DNA of 11,793 nucleotides from Bacillota bacterium (GTDB taxonomy: Bacteria > Bacillota > GCA-003054495 > Carboxydocellales > JAJZTU01): NCBI GenBank assembly GCA_021848765.1, contig JAJZTU010000083.1, forward strand, positions 1-11,793, read 5' to 3'. A model generated the notes under the pieces. That model made no database searches. It was not told the DNA's origin and saw only the letters and a list, made by a program, of their open reading frames with translations. Both the position numbers and the translations under genes were made by a program. Shown one piece after another: positions 1 through 7,422 of this stretch (position 1 is the first letter of the stretch; the number at the start of each line of letters is the position of its first letter).

Positions 1-762
1 CAGACGAATAGCCAGAGGAGTTACATCATCCGGGTCAACTGACATACCACCGGTTACGATAATCAGGTTATTACCTTCTTCAGCCAGTTTGGTTATGGCC
101 CCGGATATCCTCTGGGCATCATCAGGGACAAAAACTTGCCGGCTGATCTGGCCGTGATATTCTTCAATCTTCCTTCCCACCGCAGGTCCAAAGCCGTCTC
201 GAATTCTACCGGAGTAAACTTCATTGCCGGTGGTAACCAGACCTACCACTGGTCGGTGCAAGGGCTTGACTTCGATTAGCCCGTGATTCGGGCGGCAGAT
301 TTGCTCAACCCGGCGGACTCTCTCCTCCTCAATGACCAGGGGAATGACCCTGGTCCCCGCTACTACTTGTCCTTTTTTAACCGGATAGTGGTTGTGCAGG
401 GTTGCCAGGACTATCTGTTCAACAGAATTAACAGCTTCCAATGCCGGGGTATGAACTTTCAACAAGCCGTCATGGCTGGCTACCAGGCTGACTTTTCCCT
501 GATTAGTCTGTGTCAATTCAATCCCGGGACCGGTGACCGCGGCAGCTATTCGCTCAGCCGCCTCGTTTTCATGAACCATTCCCCGGCTGGGCTCCCAGAC
601 GTAAATATGCTCTTTACCCAATTCTCGGAGTTGGGGTACATCCTCTACCGCAATAATATGACCTTTTTTAAATGCCCTACCTTTGTATTTTCCCGGGATG
701 ATTCTGGTAATATCGTGACACAGCACCATACCTACCGCTTCTTGAACATTAACCTTTTGCAC
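1..762 (-). CDS. Molybdopterin-binding protein, divergent MoeA-like (3' end outside window)
   Basis: The 254 codons visible here run off the left edge in frame. The C-terminal half carries the MoaB/Mog/MoeA molybdopterin-binding fold: TTGNEV at about residues 177-182 and VTGGMSVDPDD at about 236-246, the glycine- and aspartate-rich loops that hold MPT or adenylyl-MPT in this family. The first 170 residues do not show the MDGYA-type motif of canonical MoeA, so this is a divergent paralogue rather than a safe moeA. I chose GTG at 762, 4 nt after a GGGGGGAG ribosome binding site; this site overlaps the stop of the zinc-ribbon gene ahead, so the two are probably translationally coupled. As the last visible gene of a molybdoenzyme operon it most likely helps deliver or insert the Mo cofactor into the catalytic subunit. 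That role is inferred from position and fold. Confidence 0.85.
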   Translation of the reverse strand, partial: MQKVNVQEAVGMVLCHDITRIIPGKYKGRAFKKGHIIAVEDVPQLRELGKEHIYVWEPSRGMVHENEAAERIAAAVTGPGIELTQTNQGKVSLVASHDGLLKVHTPALEAVNSVEQIVLATLHNHYPVKKGQVVAGTRVIPLVIEEERVRRVEQICRPNHGLIEVKPLHRPVVGLVTTGNEVYSGRIRDGFGPAVGRKIEEYHGQISRQVFVPDDAQRISGAITKLAEEGNNLIIVTGGMSVDPDDVTPLAIRL

Positions 763-773
763 CGGACTCCCCC

Positions 774-959
774 CTAAGCCATCTCGGTTTGCTGCATCAT
801 TCTGGTTAGACGCTTGAACTCTGCGGGTCCCACTGACCTGATACGTACCTTTTTACCACAGATTTGGCACTCATGTCTGATCTGATTCAGCAGATTTCGT
901 TTAATAGTAAGTTTAGAGGAATCATGATGAATATGGCCACACTTGCATACTAGCTTCAT
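774..959 (-). CDS. Small zinc-ribbon protein, function unknown
   Basis: This is a 61-residue basic protein that I do not recognise as a named family. It has a four-cysteine zinc-ribbon pattern: C5 and C7 (CKC, followed by GHIHH), then C31 and C34 (CQICGKK). This would bind one Zn(II) and make a small soluble cytoplasmic protein. The start is supported by GGAGG 7 nt upstream of the ATG. It lies 29 nt after tatA, and its stop is 11 nt from the GTG of the MoeA-like gene, so it is a real member of the operon rather than a chance frame. Possible roles are metal handling, a nucleic-acid-binding accessory, or a maturation factor for the molybdoenzyme; the sequence does not discriminate between them. 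Confidence 0.75.
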   Translation of the reverse strand: MKLVCKCGHIHHDSSKLTIKRNLLNQIRHECQICGKKVRIRSVGPAEFKRLTRMMQQTEMA

Positions 960-988
960 AGCTTATCCTCCATTAATTCCTATAGTTC

Positions 989-1186
989 CTAGCCGTTTTC
1001 CTGCTCGTTGGGCAGGACTTCACTCACCTGGGCCTTCAACTCCTTGGAAGCGTTCTTGAACTCCTTGATTCCCCGGCCCAGTCCCTTGCCCAGTTCAGGC
1101 AGCTTGCCCGGACCGAAAATAAGCAAAGCAAGCACTAAGATAATAATTAGTTCGGTAGCTCCAAAATTAGGTATGAAACCAAACAT
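989..1186 (-). CDS. tatA: Twin-arginine translocase pore subunit TatA/TatE
   Basis: The 65-residue protein has the standard TatA layout: a short N-terminal segment, one membrane helix (about residues 10-24), the FGP hinge (24-26), then the amphipathic helix with the family pattern KLPELGKGLGRGIKEFK, and a short charged tail. TatA oligomers form the passage through which folded Tat substrates cross the membrane. A ribosome binding site AAGGGGG precedes the ATG. No tatC is visible. Placement four genes after a Tat-signal molybdoenzyme suggests a dedicated or expression-matched TatA for exporting that enzyme, working with a TatC encoded elsewhere (inference). Confidence 0.95.
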   Translation of the reverse strand: MFGFIPNFGATELIIILVLALLIFGPGKLPELGKGLGRGIKEFKNASKELKAQVSEVLPNEQENG

Positions 1187-1208
1187 GTTACCAGCCCCCT
1201 TGTTTTAT

Positions 1209-2342
1209 TTAATCAAAGAACCCGTCTATCGCCGCATCAAGCTTGGCCCTGTTTGCACAGGCCGGGCAAAGCCCTCCTGCGTTGGCCTGGTGATAAACCT
1301 TTCCACACTGAACACAAGTATCTGCTGATACCCTGATTACCTCCCGTACTGATTGATTTGCCAAGAACTGCAAATCTAATTGTCCGGCATAAGTTATGGC
1401 CCGTTCAGGACATATTTGGTTGCACAAACGGCAGTTAATACAGTGGGCCATCCGGTGGGTAAGTATGATTCCCCCGTCTCTTACTGTTTTTTGCAAAGCA
1501 CCGGTCGGACAAAATACAGTACAGTTCCCACACCCGGTACACTTCCGGTCAATTTCCAACTCAGCCATAGGCATCCCTTCTGCCGGTATTCTGCCCTGCA
1601 ACACAGGGTGATCTCCTTTTCCCAGGGCTTCTATAAATAGTCTCCTTTTTTCAGGCAAACAACGCTGATTTCCATCATCAGACTGGTTTTCTCCTTCTGC
1701 CTCCCCCAGTTGGGCTAAGGTTTCCCTGGCCTTATTTTTGAAAAAGGCAAAGAATTCGGCCCGGGATATTGGTTCAGGCCGGCATTCGCCTTGGTTGTCT
1801 TCGGTGTTGGCAATATCCATTTCGTGCCCCAGGGCCTGTACTAATTGTTGACTCCGGAGTATCCTGCTCTCCAGAGCCGCACTACCTTTATTGAACCTGC
1901 ACTTTATACAGTTCTTGATATCAACTTGAATTCGGATTTTAACCCCATGGTTAGCCAAAGCAGCCAACAGATTTTCTTCCAGATAACCAGGACAGGGGAT
2001 TTCCAAAGCCCCTTCTTGAGGCGGGCTATTGGAACAAGTTATTACCAGCACCTGGTTTTTTAGAGCCTTAGTCATGATGCTTGCATAGGTAGGTTCATTT
2101 AGTGCAAAGGCACCGTTTTTACAAACTGCGGCACAGAATCCGCAGCCCAGACATTTGGCCTCTTGATGCTGAACATTGGTTCCTTGGATGGTTATGGCTT
2201 GCCCTGGACAAAGTTCCAAACAGAGTTGGCAGGGATATTCTTTATGTCTGTGTCGAATACAGCGACGGCTGTTAAATCTTGCCGCTCTGGTTACAATTAA
2301 CTTATCAAGAAGAGCACTCACATTAAATAAAATAATCCCCAC
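1209..2342 (-). CDS. Multi-cluster 4Fe-4S protein with C-terminal zinc/rubredoxin-like knuckle
   Basis: This is a 377-residue soluble protein with no signal peptide or membrane helix. From N to C it shows a cysteine set C28, C38, C41, C45 (CQLCLELCP); a ferredoxin set C64, C67, C70, C74; a middle domain with C103, a CPG at 117-119 and CIKC at 145-148; a ferredoxin pair C268-C271-C274-C278 and C301-C304-C307-C311; and a terminal CVQC...CPAC ribbon (343, 346, 359, 362). At least four [4Fe-4S] clusters and one mononuclear metal site are likely. The CPG...CxxC middle part loosely recalls MvhD/Hdr-linked electron-transfer subunits (weak resemblance). It lies between torD and tatA, so it may feed electrons to or from the enzyme, or serve in maturation. 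The GTG at 2342 has its purine-rich region directly abutting it; GTG at 2321 is an alternative start, so the N-terminus is uncertain. Confidence 0.85.
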   Translation of the reverse strand: MGIILFNVSALLDKLIVTRAARFNSRRCIRHRHKEYPCQLCLELCPGQAITIQGTNVQHQEAKCLGCGFCAAVCKNGAFALNEPTYASIMTKALKNQVLVITCSNSPPQEGALEIPCPGYLEENLLAALANHGVKIRIQVDIKNCIKCRFNKGSAALESRILRSQQLVQALGHEMDIANTEDNQGECRPEPISRAEFFAFFKNKARETLAQLGEAEGENQSDDGNQRCLPEKRRLFIEALGKGDHPVLQGRIPAEGMPMAELEIDRKCTGCGNCTVFCPTGALQKTVRDGGIILTHRMAHCINCRLCNQICPERAITYAGQLDLQFLANQSVREVIRVSADTCVQCGKVYHQANAGGLCPACANRAKLDAAIDGFFD

Positions 2343-2397
2343 CTTTCTCTTTTAATTCCGGTTATTCCGCCCAACTTCATATACTCCGGCAAGCATT

Positions 2398-3090
2398 CTA
2401 ATGATTGGGCCGCACCATGACTGCCTCCGCTAATTCAGCTATCTGACCGTGATCAAAAGCAATAAGCTCCTGGGTTAGCTTCGCCATTACCCTGTAGAAG
2501 TCGTTTACAGTATCAGCTGCTACCTGTTGACAGAATTGGGGTACCCATTTCAGAATGTGTTCCCTCAGAAAATAATCTTGTTCAGCAACTAACTTAGCTG
2601 CCTGATCAATATCTCCCGCCTGCCAGGCTGTCTCTTCCCGCTTGGCCAACTGCTGCATCAATCCCAACTCTACCCCCAGGTGATCCGGGATTCCAGGGTA
2701 GTCAGCCGCTAACTGATAACCTACTTCTTCGATAAACTCATTTACCTTTACGGTAGCCGCCCCCCACAGCAAGCCTTGCTTACTGTCCTGCTGCCCACTG
2801 AAAGTGCTAATATAAACAGATTCATGGGGAGAGAGATGTTTGCCCGGACCCAGAAACAGCCTGGTGTATTCCACAGCTAAGTCCTCTAACTGTTCTTCTA
2901 TTGGCTGTTCCAAAAAAGCTTGGCCCAAATCTACACCTAACTCCTTAAGGGTGTTGATAAATTTTTGCTGTCTCAGCTCTTCCAGGAACCGGGCATCAAC
3001 TTCACAGATGAAGATCCGGGACAATAATCCGTAGATATTGGTCCTGAGAGCCGCCACTTGAGCCCTTTCATTAACATTCTGCTTGGACAT
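2398..3090 (-). CDS. TorD/DmsD-family molybdoenzyme chaperone
   Basis: This is a 230-residue, all-helical cytoplasmic protein. Family signatures are visible in order: EYTRLFLGPG (74-83), SPHESVY (87-93), PDHLGVELGLM (135-145) and EQDYFLREHILKW (170-182). TorD/DmsD proteins bind the Tat signal peptide and the apo catalytic subunit, protect it until the molybdopterin guanine dinucleotide is inserted, and so proofread export. Length is normal for the family. The ATG follows GGAGG by 7 nt. It sits next after the catalytic subunit gene, whose N-terminus has a twin-arginine signal, so that subunit is the obvious client. A 9-bp hairpin in the intergenic space may set its expression level. Confidence 0.93.
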   Translation of the reverse strand: MSKQNVNERAQVAALRTNIYGLLSRIFICEVDARFLEELRQQKFINTLKELGVDLGQAFLEQPIEEQLEDLAVEYTRLFLGPGKHLSPHESVYISTFSGQQDSKQGLLWGAATVKVNEFIEEVGYQLAADYPGIPDHLGVELGLMQQLAKREETAWQAGDIDQAAKLVAEQDYFLREHILKWVPQFCQQVAADTVNDFYRVMAKLTQELIAFDHGQIAELAEAVMVRPNH

Positions 3091-3117
3091 AGGGGTACCT
3101 CCTTACAGCTAAAGTAG

Positions 3118-3152
3118 GGTGGTAGGCACTACATACGCATATACCTACCACC
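3118..3152 (-). other. Intergenic hairpin between catalytic subunit and torD genes
   Basis: GGTGGTAGG and CCTACCACC form a perfect 9-bp inverted repeat around a 17-nt loop, starting 17 nt after the catalytic-subunit stop codon. No T-run follows on the minus strand, so it is not a normal intrinsic terminator. It could protect the 3' end of the structural-gene mRNA or mark a processing site that lowers expression of the accessory genes. Confidence 0.55.
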
Positions 3153-3169
3153 TTTGGACCTGTTATCGC

Positions 3170-5599
3170 TTAGGCCTTTTTAACAGTAACCACCGTGTCC
3201 ATCCAGCCCTGATTTCCTCCGACAGGGTCAACCGTTACCGGAATAATACTGTTGAGATGGGCGCCCCGGTCTTTCCACCAGACCAGTTCATCCTCAACAT
3301 CCTCAGCATCGGTTACCTGTTTCCCGGAGGCAATTCTGCCGTATGCCGAGTGGCCTACACTATCAGCAAAGGATACCACACCGGGATAAATGCCTTCGGT
3401 AACCCGCAATTTGATTTTTTGGGACCCCACTTTGGAGGTGACAACCACCAAATCCCCGTCTTTTAGCCCGCGTTTAGCAGCCGCTTCGGGGTGCATCCAC
3501 AGGGAGTTTTCATGGTAAATCTCACTCAACCACTTGCAGTTGGCAGTCCTGGACTGGGTATGCACATTGACCTTGAAGGTGGTCATGATCAGTTCGTCTG
3601 CCTTCAGGTTTTGGTGTTCAGGAATCGGCACATAGGTAGGCAGGGCCGGGAAACCTTTCTCTTCCAGCACCTTGGAGTAAACGGCAATCTTACCCCCGGT
3701 ATCAAAGTGCTTGTCAGGTGAGAAACCTTTGAGCGCCTTACCCTCAATCATAATGCCTACATATACTGGCTTGCCATGGTCATCAAGCTTGGTAATGACA
3801 CCATTTTCATCCGCCGTGGTACCAACCAGGTCTTCGGGTTTAACTTCCTTGGTGTGTGCTTTATACGCAGGCTTCTTGGTCTTGTCATACCAGACCCCAT
3901 GTTTTTTCAGGTAATCCAAGCCGCCCTCACTGAGCAATTCAGGGGTTTTGCCCAGTTGAACCGTCATGAAGTCCTCTACAGTACCGTAAGCGTAATATTG
4001 TTCCATTCCCCCGCCGATCCGTTTGGCCAGCTCGGGTAGGATATACTCGTGGAAGGACTTGGCTTCACCCAGGGGCGCCACAATTTTCTGCCGCAGGGCA
4101 ATATACGGAACCATGCCATAGGGATCGTCCTTATCCAAATGGGTCCGCTCCAAATAGATGGCATCAGGCAGGATAATATCGGCAAGAGCGGTGGCCTCAC
4201 CCATATAGGCATCAACTGCCACAAAATAAGGAATCAGCTTTTCATCCTTCAGAATTTCTGTCATCAGGTTGTTATCAGGATAAGAGTAAGCGTCATTGTT
4301 GACATAGGTCATATAGATACTGACCTTTTCCCGGCCTTCTTTTATCAGGGGCAGTCCCAGTTGGGATACTGTATGGGTAGCCAGGGGATATTCTTTGGGC
4401 TTGGCCAGCTCACTGTGCAGTTTGACTTTCTCCGGCTTGGGTTTGACATCGGCAAATTTCGGTCCTTTGGGAACACCGTAGCCGCCCTTTTGGTCAATGC
4501 TGCCGATGATGATATTGAGCAGGCTGATGCACCGTTCGCTGATGGTACCATTGTAGTGGGCACATACTCCCCGGTAGGAAAGGGTAGTAGCCCGGGGCCG
4601 GTTACCGGCAAATTCCTTGGCAATCCGTGCGATATCCTTGGCAGGTACACCGCTGATTTTCTCAGCCCACTCGGGGGTGAACTGGGCCAGGTGTTGTTTC
4701 AACTGCTCAACGGTAACATTGGTCCAGGTATTGATAAACTTTTCATCATACAATTGTTCTTCCATGATCACATTACACATGGCCAGAGCTACAGCGGCAT
4801 CGGTACCCGGCTTAACAGGGAACCATTCATCACTGCGGCCGGCAGTATTGGACATACGCACATCAAAGGTAACCAGCTTGGCCCCGTTTTCCACCCGGCC
4901 TTCAACTATTCTCTGGACCAGGCTGGAGTGCTGGGTATGAGCTTCATAGGGATTGCAGCCAAAGTTAAGCACATACTTGGTATGGGCCGCATCGGCAAGC
5001 TCCCGGCCTTTGCCCCAGGTCATTTGCAGGGCCACCTGTTTACTGCCCTCACAGATAGTGGTATGGTTCAATCTATGCGGTGTGCCATAGGCATCGAAGA
5101 ACCGGTCTGTATAGTCGGTAACCCGGTTTCTTCCGTACCGGAAGACAAATTCGTGAGGTTTGCCGCTTTCCCGCAATTCCCGCATCTTGCCGGCCACTTC
5201 GTTCAGGGCCTCTTCCCAGGAAATCCGCTTCCATTTGCCTTCGCCTCTGGCGCCTACCCGCCTCATGGGATAGAGGATCCTGTCCGGGTCATAGACCTGG
5301 TTCACCCCGGCCTGTCCCCGGGCACAAATGGTCCCCCGGCTATTAGGGTGCTCAGGATTGCCTTCTATTTTTACTAAACGACCGTCTTCAACATAGCCGA
5401 TAATACCGCAGCCGCTGACACACTGCAGGCAAACACTGGGTATTCCCTGCCGCTCCTTGTGGCTCTTGCGTCCGAAGTCTTTACCGCCACGGGCCAACTC
5501 ATCAGCCTGGGCCAACGCACTTAAGCCTGATCCCGCAGCTAAAGCGGCGGTGCTGGCCGCGCCTAATTGAAGAAACTCGCGCCTGGTTAGATTAAACAT
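3170..5599 (-). CDS. Tat-exported molybdopterin oxidoreductase catalytic subunit (Psr/Phs/Ttr/Arr-like)
   Basis: This 809-residue protein is the catalytic subunit of a complex iron-sulfur molybdoenzyme. It begins with a Tat signal peptide (TRREFLQLG, 5-13, then a hydrophobic alanine-rich stretch, cleavage probably after ALAQA near 32). The N-terminal [4Fe-4S] ligands are C57, C60, C64 and C92 (CLQCVSGC...ICARGQAG). NHTTIC at 178-183 places C183 where this group has its Mo-ligating cysteine. The C-terminal dinucleotide-binding domain spans about 669-790 (HTQSRTA, AAKRGLKDGDLVVV). A cysteine ligand fits polysulfide, thiosulfate, tetrathionate or arsenate reductases rather than the serine-ligated DMSO/TMAO enzymes. 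It should act outside the membrane, receiving electrons from the ferredoxin and NrfD subunits encoded upstream. The ATG has AGGAGG 9 nt ahead. The length is far below the roughly 1000 residues I recall for TtrA. The substrate is unresolved. Confidence 0.92.
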   Translation of the reverse strand: MFNLTRREFLQLGAASTAALAAGSGLSALAQADELARGGKDFGRKSHKERQGIPSVCLQCVSGCGIIGYVEDGRLVKIEGNPEHPNSRGTICARGQAGVNQVYDPDRILYPMRRVGARGEGKWKRISWEEALNEVAGKMRELRESGKPHEFVFRYGRNRVTDYTDRFFDAYGTPHRLNHTTICEGSKQVALQMTWGKGRELADAAHTKYVLNFGCNPYEAHTQHSSLVQRIVEGRVENGAKLVTFDVRMSNTAGRSDEWFPVKPGTDAAVALAMCNVIMEEQLYDEKFINTWTNVTVEQLKQHLAQFTPEWAEKISGVPAKDIARIAKEFAGNRPRATTLSYRGVCAHYNGTISERCISLLNIIIGSIDQKGGYGVPKGPKFADVKPKPEKVKLHSELAKPKEYPLATHTVSQLGLPLIKEGREKVSIYMTYVNNDAYSYPDNNLMTEILKDEKLIPYFVAVDAYMGEATALADIILPDAIYLERTHLDKDDPYGMVPYIALRQKIVAPLGEAKSFHEYILPELAKRIGGGMEQYYAYGTVEDFMTVQLGKTPELLSEGGLDYLKKHGVWYDKTKKPAYKAHTKEVKPEDLVGTTADENGVITKLDDHGKPVYVGIMIEGKALKGFSPDKHFDTGGKIAVYSKVLEEKGFPALPTYVPIPEHQNLKADELIMTTFKVNVHTQSRTANCKWLSEIYHENSLWMHPEAAAKRGLKDGDLVVVTSKVGSQKIKLRVTEGIYPGVVSFADSVGHSAYGRIASGKQVTDAEDVEDELVWWKDRGAHLNSIIPVTVDPVGGNQGWMDTVVTVKKA

Positions 5600-5619
5600 T
5601 ATAGCTTCCCTCCTTCTGC

Positions 5620-6600
5620 TTAGTTAAATGGAACACTTTGTCCGCCAATGATCACAATGTAACGCATGGTCATTACACCGATTAAGACCAGCACAGCAGC
5701 CACGGTCTGGGCGGCAAGGGACCTGCTGGTTCTGGGGTGCAGCAGTAAAAACAAAGGAATCAAGGCCCCCAGGAGAATCTCTAAGCCCAGGAACAGGAAG
5801 CTGTAATCCCCGGTTAGCAGACTCGCAGCCAAGGCAGCGGCTTCCTCCGACTCAGTAAGCAAAACTAAAATCTCAGAGAAGACCAGGAACAGGTCGAAGA
5901 TAATAAATCCGGCCAGGTATTTACCTACCCCACCCAGCATTTCATTTAAAGGCATCACACCGGTACTGCTTGCTGCCGTCTCGGCTAACATTTTGCCAGT
6001 TGAAGTCTCAGTCGACATTTCACCCGCAAATTTTGCCAGAGAAACGGAAAATACCTTTTCCATAACAATAGCTACGAAAATCACCAGTCCAATACCGGAT
6101 ACCATTGCCGAAATCAGCCAGAGCAACGGCATCAGGGAATTGTTCCAGATCGGCGAAAACTTAGCCAAAGCCAGCACGAAACCGGTGTAACCGTGAACCG
6201 AGATGGCCAAGGGGATGCCGATAATTCCAAAGGTCTTAATCATCTTCTGGTTGCCTTTGAGCACATAGTATAAGTAAATCAAACAGGATATGGGATAAAT
6301 AGTCAGCAGGAAGGTACCCCAGGTAAGTGGAGAAGTAGGATTAACGTTAAAGAAGAGGTAGAAAAACCGCATGGGCTTGCCCAAATCTGTAATTAACAGG
6401 ATTGGGGCAATGACGAGTAAAATAGGCGCTAAAAAGGCCCCAATTTTACCCAAAGGCTTATACTCTGTTTTTCCCAGCAGGTAGGCCACAACGGAAATAA
6501 CGAAAGAACCGGCGCTTAAGCCTGTTAAATAGAAATATATGGCAATAAATACCTGTAATCCCTGTTGATGAGGGATATTATACACTACCGTTGCATCCAT
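5620..6600 (-). CDS. NrfD/PsrC-type membrane quinol-interacting subunit
   Basis: The 326-residue protein is strongly hydrophobic, with about eight membrane helices (near 17-42, 52-71, 94-114, 122-146, 158-183, 226-248, 266-288, 294-319). The family pattern DLGKP-MRFFYLFF followed by SPLTWGTF lies at about 72-97. NrfD-type proteins anchor the enzyme and exchange electrons and protons with the menaquinone pool, without haem. A polar, Ser/Thr/Ala-rich loop at about 190-225 between helices 5 and 6 is an uncommon-looking stretch. Its start is 3 nt after the stop of the ferredoxin subunit, whose 3' end contains the GGGAGG ribosome binding site, so synthesis of the two subunits is probably coupled. 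The catalytic subunit gene follows after 20 nt. Confidence 0.93.
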   Translation of the reverse strand: MDATVVYNIPHQQGLQVFIAIYFYLTGLSAGSFVISVVAYLLGKTEYKPLGKIGAFLAPILLVIAPILLITDLGKPMRFFYLFFNVNPTSPLTWGTFLLTIYPISCLIYLYYVLKGNQKMIKTFGIIGIPLAISVHGYTGFVLALAKFSPIWNNSLMPLLWLISAMVSGIGLVIFVAIVMEKVFSVSLAKFAGEMSTETSTGKMLAETAASSTGVMPLNEMLGGVGKYLAGFIIFDLFLVFSEILVLLTESEEAAALAASLLTGDYSFLFLGLEILLGALIPLFLLLHPRTSRSLAAQTVAAVLVLIGVMTMRYIVIIGGQSVPFN

Positions 6601-6603
6601 CCT

Positions 6604-7263
6604 TTATTCCCTCCCCTTTTCAGTAGTTGACAGAGACCAGTTGCGGCCCCGTTCCAAATGCACCTTACTGTCAGGACCGTAACCACCCTTCATGGCGCCG
6701 GCATCCGGGTTAATGTAATAAACCCTGGGTTCGGTCCCGGAATCGGCTTTCAGCACCTGTACCGGCTGGGTGGCAATAAGTTTAGCTATTTCGCTGTTGG
6801 GGTCGTTCAGGTCCCCGAAGACTCTGGCCCGCCCGTTACAGGTGTTGACACAGGAAGGGACCACTCCGTTATCGATGCGGTGCTGGCAGAAAGTACACTT
6901 TTCAGCAGTGCCCCGTAATGGATTGATAAACCTGACCTGATACGGGCAGGAAGCAATACAGTAGCCACAGCCGATGCACTTATCATAATCAATCAGGACC
7001 ACCCCGTCTTCCCGCCGGTAGGAAGCTGTAGTAGGACAGTTACGTACACAGATAGGCTTTTCACAGTGGTTGCAGAGACTGGGTAAAAAATGTTTTCTGA
7101 CGTTAGGGTAACTCCCCTTTTCAACCTGCTTGACCCAGGAACGAAATACACCCAACGGCACATCGTTCTCGCTCTTGCAGGCCACAGAACAGGCATGACA
7201 CCCGACGCACCGTCTCAAGTCAATTACCATGCCATACCGTACTTCTCCTTTAGACATTTGCAT
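6604..7263 (-). CDS. Four-cluster ferredoxin subunit (DmsB/PhsB/PsrB/TtrB-like)
   Basis: This 219-residue electron-transfer subunit has the full sixteen-cysteine pattern of the DmsB group: C19/C22/C25/C29, C64/C67/C72/C76, C96/C99/C102/C106 and C123/C126/C138/C142. All four clusters can be [4Fe-4S], since no Cys-to-Trp change is seen. It would pass electrons between the NrfD subunit and the molybdopterin protein. It has no signal peptide, as usual for subunits carried across by the Tat signal of a partner. It is the first gene of the enzyme operon. AAGGAGGG lies just ahead of the ATG at 7263; a second in-frame ATG at 7257 is also possible. Confidence 0.95.
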   Translation of the reverse strand: MQMSKGEVRYGMVIDLRRCVGCHACSVACKSENDVPLGVFRSWVKQVEKGSYPNVRKHFLPSLCNHCEKPICVRNCPTTASYRREDGVVLIDYDKCIGCGYCIASCPYQVRFINPLRGTAEKCTFCQHRIDNGVVPSCVNTCNGRARVFGDLNDPNSEIAKLIATQPVQVLKADSGTEPRVYYINPDAGAMKGGYGPDSKVHLERGRNWSLSTTEKGRE

Positions 7264-7311
7264 TCTCCCTCCTTGTGTTAATTGTCACTAATTTCCGCAG
7301 GTATCCGCTTA

Positions 7312-7341
7312 ATTCTATTGTAATTATTACATAACAGCCAA
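7312..7341 (-). promoter_or_regulatory. Candidate sigma-A promoter of the enzyme operon, with palindrome in the spacer
   Basis: On the minus strand, TTGGCT (7341-7336) and TAGAAT (7317-7312) are separated by 18 nt, giving a leader of about 45 nt before the ferredoxin start. The spacer contains TGTAATAATTACA (7319-7331), a perfect 6-1-6 inverted repeat that could be an operator. The consensus match is moderate; the region's position between two terminators and the operon start supports the call. Confidence 0.5.
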
Positions 7342-7381
7342 GACTTGAATATCAGCAAAACCTCTGAAAATAAATACCCGG

Positions 7382-7401
7382 AATCAGTGAAAAACCCTGA
7401 T
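7382..7401. repeat. 20-nt repeat element, copy 1
   Basis: This copy matches 19 of 20 bases with the copy at 11360-11379. It overlaps one arm of the terminator hairpin at 7390-7417, so its CCCTGAT can pair either within the element or with the terminator's other arm. It ends about 40 nt upstream of the candidate -35 of the enzyme operon, a position compatible with an activator site. Confidence 0.6.
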
Positions 7402-7417
7402 GAGCATCAGGGTTTTT
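7390..7417 (-). terminator. Second terminator hairpin after the response regulator gene
   Basis: AAAAACCCTGAT and ATCAGGGTTTTT form a perfect 12-bp stem with a 4-nt loop and T-rich 3' arm. The symmetry means it can terminate on either strand. It sits behind the first hairpin and insulates the regulatory operon from the enzyme operon. Confidence 0.8.
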
Positions 7418-7422
7418 GGTAC

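Noticed and set aside
283..777. 164-codon plus-strand frame at the left end
   Set aside because: It is antisense to the MoeA-like gene, which shows TTGNEV and TGGMSVDPDD motifs and a good ribosome binding site.
4049..5377. 442-codon open frame on the plus strand opposite the catalytic subunit gene
   Set aside because: It is fully antisense to a protein with clear molybdopterin-enzyme motifs, has no recognisable domains, and its composition is that expected from the complement of a conserved gene.
3170..5599. Selenocysteine at the Mo site
   Set aside because: The ligand position is an ordinary cysteine codon in NHTTIC, and no in-frame TGA interrupts the gene.
7264..7420. Possible molybdenum cofactor riboswitch before the enzyme operon
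   Set aside because: The leader after the candidate promoter is only about 45 nt, too short for that riboswitch, and no matching multi-stem layout is seen.
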